From contig CAMAUH010000112.1 of the NCBI GenBank assembly GCA_945861365.1, positions 1-10,453 on the forward strand: 10,453 nt of DNA, in the 5' to 3' direction. The notes beneath the pieces are model-generated. The model had not been told where the DNA came from, searched no databases, and saw only the letters and a program-made list of their open reading frames with translations. The position numbers and the translations under genes were made by a program. Each line of letters starts with the position of its first letter. Position 1 is the stretch's first letter. Source of the stretch: Candidatus Kuenenia stuttgartensis. Lineage in GTDB: Bacteria > Planctomycetota > UBA1135 > UBA2386. Positions 1 to 5,750 of this stretch are shown here, piece after piece.

Positions 1-1481
1 GCGCCGTTGCCGGTGATCGTCAGCGGCACGTCGAGCGACGGCACCAGCACGCCGCCGAACAGCGGCACGTTGATCGCCGAAGCGCCGACGATCAGCAGCC
101 CGATCGCGTTCGGCGCGTAGCTGCGCACGGTCAGCGTCAGCGGGGCGGCGAGGTTGATCGTGCCGGCACCGGTCAGCGTCGGCGTGCCGAGTGCACCCGG
201 GATGCCGCCGCCGAGGTCGCACCAGACCGGCGCCCGCGTCGGCGTGAACTGCGCCACCGTCGCGCGCGTGTTGTCGAGCGTCAGCGCGTTGTCGGCCGCA
301 CCGGCGACGCCCATCGTGTAGCCGAGGTACTGCACGTTCGGGCCCGACCAGCGATTGACCCGCGTGCCCGGCGCGTAGGCCATGACCGTTCGGTAGGCGT
401 TGTCCGGCGTGCGATAGCCGTACGCGTACGGATAGATCGCCGCGCCGGCGTTGGCGGCGTCGTGGTGGCAACCCATGTTGTGCCCGCACTCGTGCGTGAA
501 GCTGCGGTTGGCGATGCAGGTGCGCAGGGTGACGGCGAACCCGTTCGGCGCGAACCCGGTCGACAAGCTGGTCATCAGGTAGCCGATGCCGCAGTACTGC
601 GGCGAGGCTGGATCGGTGATCAGCTGCATCAAGTCCGCGCCGTATGTCGCACGCAGGGCGAAGACCTCATCCATGAACCCATCGAGATCGTTGCGGAAGC
701 GCGACAGGTCGGTGCTGCTGCCGAGTTCGACGTAGTTCGTCTCGGCCATGTGCACGAGCCGGAACTCCATCTGCACGCCCGAATCGACGAACGCGGCGTT
801 GGCCTGCGCGACCGCGCCGACGATCGCCGCCTCCATCGCGACCGTGCCGCCCGCGTTGGTGCGCGCCAGCGGCGTGTAGCAGACCAGCACGTCGACCGTG
901 GTGCGGCCGCAATCCGAGTTGGTGTTGTCGATGCCGACCGCCGGCGCCGCGGCGATCGCGTGCGTGTCGTTCGTACCGCAGCGCATGTGCAGCGGCAGCC
1001 GCGCGTGATCGATGTGCTGCAGCACGTGCACGTCGGCGACGCCGGTGTGCGCGAGCACGAACGACTCACTGCCGACGTCGATGGAGCCCCACACTGCACC
1101 GGTGCCGGCGACGGTCAGGTGCACATCGCTCGTCGCACCGGCCACGCGACCGTGGAACACGCGGTAGCCGAGCGACCACGTCAGGCTCGTCACTTCGAGC
1201 ACGACCGGCCGCTCGAACAGGTCGAGCGTGAACGTGCCGAGCGGCGGCGCACCGCCGAGCGGCAGCGCCAGCAGTGCCGCGGTGTCGACGCGCACGAAAC
1301 CGGACCGCGCGACCATCGGGCTGCGCGCCCGTTCGGCGGCGTCCCAGGCCACCGCGGCCGCCGGCGGTGCGGCGACCGGACTCAGCAGCGGCGGGGCGGC
1401 AACTTGCGCCACCAACGGAGCGGCAGCGATGGCGAACGCGGCGAACAGGAAGGCAGAACGGGCGTGGATGCGGTCGAGCAT
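1..1481 (-). CDS. secreted reprolysin-like (M12B-type) zinc metallopeptidase, C-terminus cut by window edge
   Basis: This frame is open from ATG 1481 to the left edge (493 codons, no stop), so the gene is partial at its 3' end. Residues 1-26 form a signal peptide: a short basic start, a hydrophobic core and an APLVAQ end. Residues of about 27-190 look like a propeptide, and it contains RCGTND at 167-172. The catalytic domain starts near 195 (TVDVLVCYTP). It carries the metzincin zinc site HECGHNMGCHHD at 330-341 (ligands H330, H334, H340; catalytic E331) and a Met-turn at VMAYAPG (M367). From about residue 420 a Gly/Pro/Val-rich segment begins (GTPTLTGAGTINLAAPLTL), probably a beta-sandwich tail. 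Family knowledge: such enzymes are exported and cleave proteins outside the cytoplasm. The substrate cannot be told. An in-frame ATG at 1520 is possible, but it would put a long basic stretch before the signal peptide and lies on the likely -10 box. Confidence 0.88.
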   Translation of the reverse strand, partial: MLDRIHARSAFLFAAFAIAAAPLVAQVAAPPLLSPVAAPPAAAVAWDAAERARSPMVARSGFVRVDTAALLALPLGGAPPLGTFTLDLFERPVVLEVTSLTWSLGYRVFHGRVAGATSDVHLTVAGTGAVWGSIDVGSESFVLAHTGVADVHVLQHIDHARLPLHMRCGTNDTHAIAAAPAVGIDNTNSDCGRTTVDVLVCYTPLARTNAGGTVAMEAAIVGAVAQANAAFVDSGVQMEFRLVHMAETNYVELGSSTDLSRFRNDLDGFMDEVFALRATYGADLMQLITDPASPQYCGIGYLMTSLSTGFAPNGFAVTLRTCIANRSFTHECGHNMGCHHDAANAGAAIYPYAYGYRTPDNAYRTVMAYAPGTRVNRWSGPNVQYLGYTMGVAGAADNALTLDNTRATVAQFTPTRAPVWCDLGGGIPGALGTPTLTGAGTINLAAPLTLTVRSYAPNAIGLLIVGASAINVPLFGGVLVPSLDVPLTITGNG

Positions 1482-1509
1482 GGGCCTCGCGAGTGGAGAG
1501 TGGCGGCGC

Positions 1510-1515
1510 AGTCTA
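1510..1515 (-). promoter_or_regulatory. possible -10 box of the metallopeptidase gene
   Basis: TAGACT on the minus strand (1515 to 1510) fits TAnnnT and lies 28 nt before the ATG at 1481, giving a 5' leader of about 20 nt. No convincing -35 is seen 16-18 bp upstream, and no strong Shine-Dalgarno lies before the ATG. The box overlaps the alternative upstream ATG at 1520-1518, which argues for the 1481 start if this promoter is real. Confidence 0.35.
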
Positions 1516-1575
1516 GCCATGGCCCACGGCGCCCGGTTCGGCGCGGGCAATTCCTGGCCGGCGGCACCGTTCCCC

Positions 1576-1604
1576 TTCACGACCCGCCGGATCCGGCCTA
1601 GCCT
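1576..1604 (+). promoter_or_regulatory. predicted mqnE promoter with palindrome in its spacer
   Basis: TTCACG (1576-1581), a 17-bp spacer and TAGCCT (1599-1604) make a sigma70-like promoter. The -10 ends 14 nt before the mqnE ATG, so the leader would be about 7 nt and holds no Shine-Dalgarno. A perfect 12-bp palindrome, GCCGGATCCGGC (1586-1597), fills most of the spacer and is placed where a bound repressor or a MerR-type activator could act. The promoter match is moderate; the regulatory role of the palindrome is inference. Confidence 0.45.
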
Positions 1605-1618
1605 TCCCGCCCCGCCGC

Positions 1619-2758
1619 ATGAACGCCCACCGCTACGCCCACCTCGACGAATCCCTCGCCACGCAGCTGATCCACAAGGCTGGCCTCGGCGACATCGACA
1701 GCAAGGTCCGGAACGGCGAGCGCCTGTCGTTCGAGGACGGCGTGCGGCTCTACGAAACGCCGCACCTTTCGGCGGTCGGGTTGATGGCGCACCGCGTGCG
1801 CACGCAGCGCCACGGCAAGAAGGTGTTCTTCAACATCAACCAGCACGTCAACTACACGAACATCTGCATCTACTCGTGCAAGTTCTGCGCGTTCGCGGCG
1901 AAGGAAGGCGAGGAGCGCGCCTACCTGATGACGCCGTCGATCGTCGAGCAGAAGGTGCGCGAGCAGCTGCACCGGCCGGTCACCGAGGTGCACATGGTCG
2001 CCGGCATCCACCCGACGATGCCGTACGAGTACTACCTCGACGTGGTGCGCGCGGCGAAGCGCGCGCGGCCGGACATCCACGTGAAGGCGTTCACGATGGT
2101 CGAGATCGACCACATGCTGAAGATCTCGGGCAAGAGCGAAGACGAAGTGTTCGCCGACCTGCGCGAAGCCGGGCTCGGCAGCTGCCCGGGCGGCGGCGCC
2201 GAGGTGCTGACCGACCGCGTGCACAAGGCGGTGTTCCGCGAGAAGCAGGGCCCGCAGGGCTGGATCGACACCGCGCGCAAGGTGCAGAAGGCCGGCTTCA
2301 AGATGAACGCGACGATGCTGTATGGCCACATCGAGCGCACGGACGAGCGCGTCACGCACCTCGTGAAGCTGCGCGAACTGCAGGACGAGTGCGGCGGCTT
2401 CATGGCCTACATCCCGCTGGCGTTCTGGCCGTACCACACCGACCTCGCCAACTTCGGCCACGTGACGACTGGCCACCTGGACGAGCGCTCGATCGCGGTC
2501 GGCCGCCTGATGCTCGACAACTTCCCGCACATCAAGGCCTACTGGATCATGCTGACGCAGGAGTCGGCGCAGACGGCGCTGAGCTTCGGCGCCAACGACA
2601 TCGACGGCACCGTGACCGAGGAGAAGATCACGCACGACGCCGGCACCACCGAGCCGCAGGCGCTCGGCGTCGACCAGATCGCGCACCTGATCCGCGAAGC
2701 TGGCTACGAGCCGGTGCAGCGCACGACGGTCTACGAGGAAGTCGGCGCGGGCGCGTGA
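1619..2758 (+). CDS. mqnE: aminofutalosine synthase MqnE (radical SAM, menaquinone biosynthesis)
   Basis: This 379-aa radical-SAM enzyme of the futalosine pathway joins the adenosyl part of SAM to 3-[(1-carboxyvinyl)oxy]benzoate, giving aminofutalosine for menaquinone. The 4Fe-4S motif is C83-x3-C87-x2-C90 (CIYSCKFC), preceded by the family phrase NYTNIC. Further marks are EVHMVAGIHP, HVKAFTMVEI, the glycine-rich SCPGGGAEVL, NATMLYGHIERT, LRELQDECGGF and LMLDNFPHIKAYWIML. The KAFT, LYGHIE and DNFPHIKAYW phrases fit MqnE better than its paralogue MqnC (cyclic dehypoxanthinyl futalosine synthase). Length is normal for the family. The ATG at 1619 is the natural start, with no Shine-Dalgarno but a promoter just upstream. 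No other mqn gene is in the window, so the pathway is dispersed. One oddity is IPLAFWPYHT where, from memory, most relatives have a form like IPLAFHPxNT. The protein is cytosolic. Confidence 0.95.
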   Translation: MNAHRYAHLDESLATQLIHKAGLGDIDSKVRNGERLSFEDGVRLYETPHLSAVGLMAHRVRTQRHGKKVFFNINQHVNYTNICIYSCKFCAFAAKEGEERAYLMTPSIVEQKVREQLHRPVTEVHMVAGIHPTMPYEYYLDVVRAAKRARPDIHVKAFTMVEIDHMLKISGKSEDEVFADLREAGLGSCPGGGAEVLTDRVHKAVFREKQGPQGWIDTARKVQKAGFKMNATMLYGHIERTDERVTHLVKLRELQDECGGFMAYIPLAFWPYHTDLANFGHVTTGHLDERSIAVGRLMLDNFPHIKAYWIMLTQESAQTALSFGANDIDGTVTEEKITHDAGTTEPQALGVDQIAHLIREAGYEPVQRTTVYEEVGAGA

Positions 2759-2793
2759 GGCGCGCACCCACCGCGAATGGCGTCGCATCGAGT

Positions 2794-2803
2794 GCGCATG
2801 CGC
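2794..2803. repeat. 10-bp perfect palindrome upstream of the mntA promoter
   Basis: GCGCATGCGC reads the same on both strands and lies 12 bp before the predicted -35 of mntA, in the 92-bp gap after mqnE. Its position would suit an operator for autoregulation, which is common in toxin-antitoxin operons. A 10-bp palindrome in GC-rich DNA can also arise by chance. Confidence 0.3.
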
Positions 2804-2815
2804 GGACACACGAGC

Positions 2816-2843
2816 TTGGCGATCCGGCCTCGCCCGCTACGCT
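2816..2843 (+). promoter_or_regulatory. predicted mntA-hepT promoter (leaderless type)
   Basis: TTGGCG (2816-2821), a 16-bp spacer and TACGCT (2838-2843). The -10 ends 7 nt before the ATG at 2851, so transcription should begin at or within a base or two of the start codon. No Shine-Dalgarno is present between them. This supports the pair having its own promoter rather than depending on read-through from mqnE. Confidence 0.55.
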
Positions 2844-2850
2844 CCGGACC

Positions 2851-3270
2851 ATGCTCACGCAGCAAGCCGTGCTGGAGGCCGCGCATCGCACGCTGCAGGC
2901 CGAACCGCACCTGCGATGGGCCTACCTGTTCGGGTCCGCTGCGCGCGGCGAGCACTTCCGCGACGTCGACATCGCGATCATGCCGTCGGCGAGCATGCCG
3001 GCCGGAGCCGTGGCGATCGGCATGGTCGTCGCCAACCTCGAACAGGCGGTCGGCATCAAGGTCGACCTCATCGACCTGTCCCAGCCCGACCTGCCGTTCG
3101 TGGGGCCGATGCTGACCGAACGCATCGTGCTGCTCGATCGGGAACCCCAAGCGCGGCGCACCTGGGAAGCCGAGACGACGTCGCGGTGGCTGGACTTCAA
3201 GCCCAGCTACGAGGAGTTCCTGGACCGCCGCAACCGCGCGATGCGCGAACGCCTGGAGCGCAAGAACTGA
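2851..3270 (+). CDS. mntA: MntA-like antitoxin, minimal nucleotidyltransferase (MNT)
   Basis: A 139-aa minimal nucleotidyltransferase. The core is AYLFGSAARG (residues 24-33) followed by D38-V39-D40, the metal-binding pair, with a further acidic strand KVDLIDL at 70-76. In studied MNT-HEPN pairs (Shewanella oneidensis and cyanobacterial MntA-HepT) this protein uses ATP to add AMP to a tyrosine of HepT and so silences the toxin. Here only eight residues separate GS from DxD, against ten in the form I recall for the type members, so the loop is shorter. The C-terminal half is helical and charged (FKPSYEEFLDRRNRAMRERLE). The frame stays open far upstream, but ATG 2851 starts exactly at the family N-terminus and lies 7 nt after a -10 box. 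The stop overlaps the hepT start by one base. Order (antitoxin first) and context make a standalone enzyme unlikely. Confidence 0.85.
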   Translation: MLTQQAVLEAAHRTLQAEPHLRWAYLFGSAARGEHFRDVDIAIMPSASMPAGAVAIGMVVANLEQAVGIKVDLIDLSQPDLPFVGPMLTERIVLLDREPQARRTWEAETTSRWLDFKPSYEEFLDRRNRAMRERLERKN

Positions 3271-3272
3271 TG
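3255..3272 (+). promoter_or_regulatory. hepT translation start with TGATG overlap and distant GGAG
   Basis: The mntA stop TGA (3268-3270) and the hepT ATG (3270-3272) share one A. The only Shine-Dalgarno-like element, GGAG at 3255-3258, is 11 nt before the ATG, farther than usual, with AAGAA between. Termination-reinitiation coupling is the likely mode and would tie toxin output to antitoxin translation. The same arrangement and almost the same 18 bases recur at 5733-5750 on the other strand. Confidence 0.6.
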
Positions 3273-3686
3273 GTCGACCAGGAGACACTGCGCCGCCGGC
3301 TGGCTCTGCTGCAGGACGCGCTGGCGGACCTGCGTCGCTATCGCGCGAAGTACGACGCGACCGCACTGCGCACCGATCGCGACGTGCAGCACATGGTCCT
3401 GCATGCGCTCTACATCGCGGCACAGGCCGCGATCGACATCGCGCTGCACGCTTCGGCAGATGGCGAACAGACGGCTTCGACGACCTACCAGCGCGCGTTC
3501 GAGCAGCTGGCGGCGAACGGTCGCCTGGACCATGAGCTCGCCCGCCGCCTGATGGGTTGGGCCGGCTTGCGCAACGTACTTGCTCACCAGTACGCGACGC
3601 TCGACTACGGGCGCATCGCCAACACGCTCGCCAATGAACTGCCGGACCTCGAGCAGTTCGCGGCGCTGGTCGACGGCTGGCTCTGA
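3270..3686 (+). CDS. hepT: HepT-like toxin, HEPN domain ribonuclease
   Basis: A 138-aa all-helical HEPN protein. Its active-site motif is RNVLAHQY at residues 101-108, which is exactly R-x4-H-x-Y: R101 and H106 are the predicted RNase residues, and Y108 is the expected AMP acceptor for MntA. Upstream family features are the VLHALYIAAQAAIDIALH helix (residues 43-60) and GWAGLRN before the motif. The LDYGRIANTL stretch after the motif is also typical of HepT. In known members HepT is an RNA-cleaving toxin; tRNA cleavage has been reported for one system, and the target here is not evident. The start codon is set by the one-base TGATG overlap with mntA. The motif appears intact, so the toxin is probably functional. 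The gene ends 18 bp from the convergent peptidase gene. Confidence 0.85.
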   Translation: MVDQETLRRRLALLQDALADLRRYRAKYDATALRTDRDVQHMVLHALYIAAQAAIDIALHASADGEQTASTTYQRAFEQLAANGRLDHELARRLMGWAGLRNVLAHQYATLDYGRIANTLANELPDLEQFAALVDGWL

Positions 3687-3694
3687 AGCCGGCC
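3675..3694. terminator. hairpin between convergent hepT and S46 peptidase genes
   Basis: GGCTGGCT (3675-3682) and AGCCGGCC (3687-3694) form an 8-bp stem with one G-T pair around a 4-base loop containing part of the hepT stop codon. It is nearly symmetric, so it could act on transcripts from either side of the 18-bp convergent gap. There is no T-tract on either strand, so factor-independent termination is uncertain. Confidence 0.4.
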
Positions 3695-3704
3695 AGGGCG
3701 CGGC

Positions 3705-5735
3705 TCAGCGCGTCAGTTCGCGCAGCAGCCGCGTGGCGCCGTAGACCTTGCCGAGCGCTTCGGTGATCGCCTGCGGGTGCACGCAGACACTGCGTTCGGT
3801 GCGTTCGCCGTAGATGAACTCGTTGGCCATCGACTCGATGTTGCCGTCGAACAGCAGGCCGACGAGCTGCAGTTCGCGGTCGACGACGGGGCTGCCCGAG
3901 TTGCCGCCGGTCGAGTCGACCGTGCAGACGAAGTCGACCGGCGCGCGCAGGTCGAGCCGGTCCTTCGCCAGCAGCCACGGCGCCGGCAGGTCGAACGGGT
4001 GCTTGTCGTCGAACTCGGCGGCGCGCGCGAACAAGCCGTGGAACACCGTGCGCCACGGCGCCAGCGAGCCGTTGCACGGATAGCCGGCGACGCGGCCGTC
4101 GCTCCAGCGCAGCGTGAACGTCGCGTCGGGCGTCACGTCGTGGCCGTAGACGGCGAACAGCAGCTTGGCGAGCTGGCTGCCGAGCCGCGTCTCCTGCTCC
4201 TCGACCGCGGCGATGCGCTGCTGGCTCTCGCGATTGAGGGCGAAGACGGTGCGCGCGGCGACCAGCGCCGGATCGGCGCTGGCGTCGACGGCGGTCTTGC
4301 CGCCGGCGACGAGTGCATCGAACGCGGCCGCGTCGGCGAGCTTGCTGCCCTCGACGAGCGCCGCGACCGCGGCTTGCGGTTCGCGATCGCCGAGCAGTGC
4401 AGCGACGTAGCGGTCGCCGCGGCCGAGCGCCGCGCGGGCGCGGGCCAGGTGGTCGGCGAACAGCGCCTCGGGCACTGCGTCGCGGCAGCACTCGACCGCC
4501 TTGGCCTTCGCCAGCAGCCTGGCGTCGCCGCCATGCGCCCATTCGACCAACGCGAGCGCGCGCAGCAGCAGCGGCAACCCGCCGGCGGAGTGGAACGCGA
4601 ACGGGGCGTCGAGTTCGCGCTTCTGGTGCATCAGCTCGGCGAGCTGGCGCCACACCTGCAGTTCTTCGCCATGGCCACGCTGCTCGGCGCGCTTCTGGAA
4701 CGCCGCCTCGCTGTCGCGCTTGCGCCCCATCACCTGCGCGTCGGTCAACGCGCTCAGTTCGCCGCGGTACAGCTTCTGGCCGTTCTCGAGGCTGAGGATC
4801 GACGTGCGCAAGCGCTTCTCCATCGCCGCATCCTTCGCCGTGAACGCGCGCAGCACCGCGAGCCGGCTGTCGAACATCGTGCTGATGCGCGGATAGCGCA
4901 CGTCGCGCAGGAACTCGAGCTGCGCCACCGTCAGCAGCCGCTGGGTCGTGCCGGGATTGCCGGTCAGGAACACCAGCTCGCCTTCGTCGGGCCCGTCGCT
5001 GAACGGGAAGTGGAAGGCGCTCGTGTCCGCCGGCTTGCCGTCGACGTAGGCGCGGCAGAACGAGAAGTCGATCGCGTAGCGCGGGTAGACGAAGTTGTCG
5101 GGATCGCCGCCGAAGTGCGAGATCTGCAGGTGCGGCGCCATCACCAGCCGGATGTCGTCGAACACGCGGTACTGGTACAGCTGCCACTGCGCCCCGTGGA
5201 ACAGCTTGACCAGCTGCGGCTCGAGGTCGGGCTGAGCGGCGCGCGCTTCCGCCAGCAGCAGTTCGCGGTTCTTCTCGCGCTGCTGCTCGGCCTGCTCCGG
5301 CGCGATGCCGACGCCGACGCCGACGTCGACGCGCGCGGTGACATCCGTCATGCGCACCAGCTGCTGCACCGTCAGGCCCGGCAGGCGCACTTCGCCCGCC
5401 AGCTCGCCGGCGACGAAGCCATCACGCACCCAATCGTGTTCGCCCTGCACCGCGGCGATCTGGTCGCGCACGCAGTGGTGGTTGGTCAGGATCAAGCCCT
5501 GCGCCGACACGAACGACGCCGAGCAGCCCTTGCCGAAGCGCAGCGACGCGAGCCGCATGCGATTCCACCACGCTTCGTCCGGCTGGAAGCCGTACTCACG
5601 CTGCAGGTAGCCGAGCGGCGGCTTCTCGAACGTCCACATCTTGCCGAGGCCCAGCTCGTCCTGCGCCGGCAGCAGCGCAGGCACCGCCAGCAGCGCCAGC
5701 GCCGCGAAGTGCCGCCATCCGGCCAGCGCGCGCAT
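3705..5735 (-). CDS. S46-family dipeptidyl peptidase (DPP7/DPP11-like), exported
   Basis: A 676-aa serine exopeptidase that removes dipeptides from peptide N-termini outside the cytoplasm. Residues 1-24 are a signal peptide (basic start, AALALLAVPALL, cleavage near PAQ). The mature start has the family phrase GKMWTFEKPP. Catalytic parts are the histidine in LTNHHC (83-88), the aspartate region HFGGDPDNFVYPR (207-219) and the serine in GGNSGSP (S613). The residue 18 after that serine is glycine (FDGN). In P. gingivalis enzymes Gly here marks DPP7 (hydrophobic P1) and Arg marks DPP11 (acidic P1), so a DPP7-like preference is inferred. The insert at about 300-550 is the usual helical region. Length is close to the roughly 700 aa of characterised members. 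A start 8 codons upstream (5759) is possible, but the 5735 ATG gives a better signal peptide and a TGATG overlap with the SDR gene. The pair is probably one operon. Confidence 0.92.
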   Translation of the reverse strand: MRALAGWRHFAALALLAVPALLPAQDELGLGKMWTFEKPPLGYLQREYGFQPDEAWWNRMRLASLRFGKGCSASFVSAQGLILTNHHCVRDQIAAVQGEHDWVRDGFVAGELAGEVRLPGLTVQQLVRMTDVTARVDVGVGVGIAPEQAEQQREKNRELLLAEARAAQPDLEPQLVKLFHGAQWQLYQYRVFDDIRLVMAPHLQISHFGGDPDNFVYPRYAIDFSFCRAYVDGKPADTSAFHFPFSDGPDEGELVFLTGNPGTTQRLLTVAQLEFLRDVRYPRISTMFDSRLAVLRAFTAKDAAMEKRLRTSILSLENGQKLYRGELSALTDAQVMGRKRDSEAAFQKRAEQRGHGEELQVWRQLAELMHQKRELDAPFAFHSAGGLPLLLRALALVEWAHGGDARLLAKAKAVECCRDAVPEALFADHLARARAALGRGDRYVAALLGDREPQAAVAALVEGSKLADAAAFDALVAGGKTAVDASADPALVAARTVFALNRESQQRIAAVEEQETRLGSQLAKLLFAVYGHDVTPDATFTLRWSDGRVAGYPCNGSLAPWRTVFHGLFARAAEFDDKHPFDLPAPWLLAKDRLDLRAPVDFVCTVDSTGGNSGSPVVDRELQLVGLLFDGNIESMANEFIYGERTERSVCVHPQAITEALGKVYGATRLLRELTR

Positions 5736-5750
5736 CACTTCTTGTTCTCC
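5733..5750 (-). promoter_or_regulatory. SDR-peptidase translational coupling junction
   Basis: On the minus strand the SDR stop TGA (5737-5735) overlaps the peptidase ATG (5735-5733) by one base. GGAG (5750-5747) lies 11 nt before that ATG with AAGAAG between. The 18 bases match the mntA-hepT junction at 15 positions, including GGAG, CAAGAA and TGATG. This decides the peptidase start and suggests re-initiation. Confidence 0.6.

Noticed and set aside
1482..1520. Alternative metallopeptidase start at ATG 1520
   Set aside because: It adds 13 mostly basic residues before the signal peptide and overlaps the likely -10 box; ATG 1481 gives a standard signal peptide.
462..1601. Long plus-strand open frame (379 codons) over the metallopeptidase
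   Set aside because: It is the exact antisense of the codons of the protease gene, Arg/Asp/Glu/His-rich with no motif. The minus strand has a signal peptide and the metzincin site.
1228..2850. Open frame leading into mntA, suggesting a much longer protein
   Set aside because: It overlaps the protease on the other strand and mqnE in another frame, and has random Arg/Ala-rich composition until the MNT N-terminus at 2851.
2731..5187. 818-codon minus-strand frame, and an 855-codon plus-strand frame at 3777-6344
   Set aside because: Both are low-complexity, Arg-rich shadows of the S46 peptidase and neighbours in GC-rich DNA; neither shows domains or a start signal.
5307..5330. Four tandem hexamers GCCGAC (last copy GTCGAC)
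   Set aside because: They encode an in-frame Val-Gly/Val-Asp run in the S46 peptidase. It is a short local repeat likely due to slippage, too small to suggest function.
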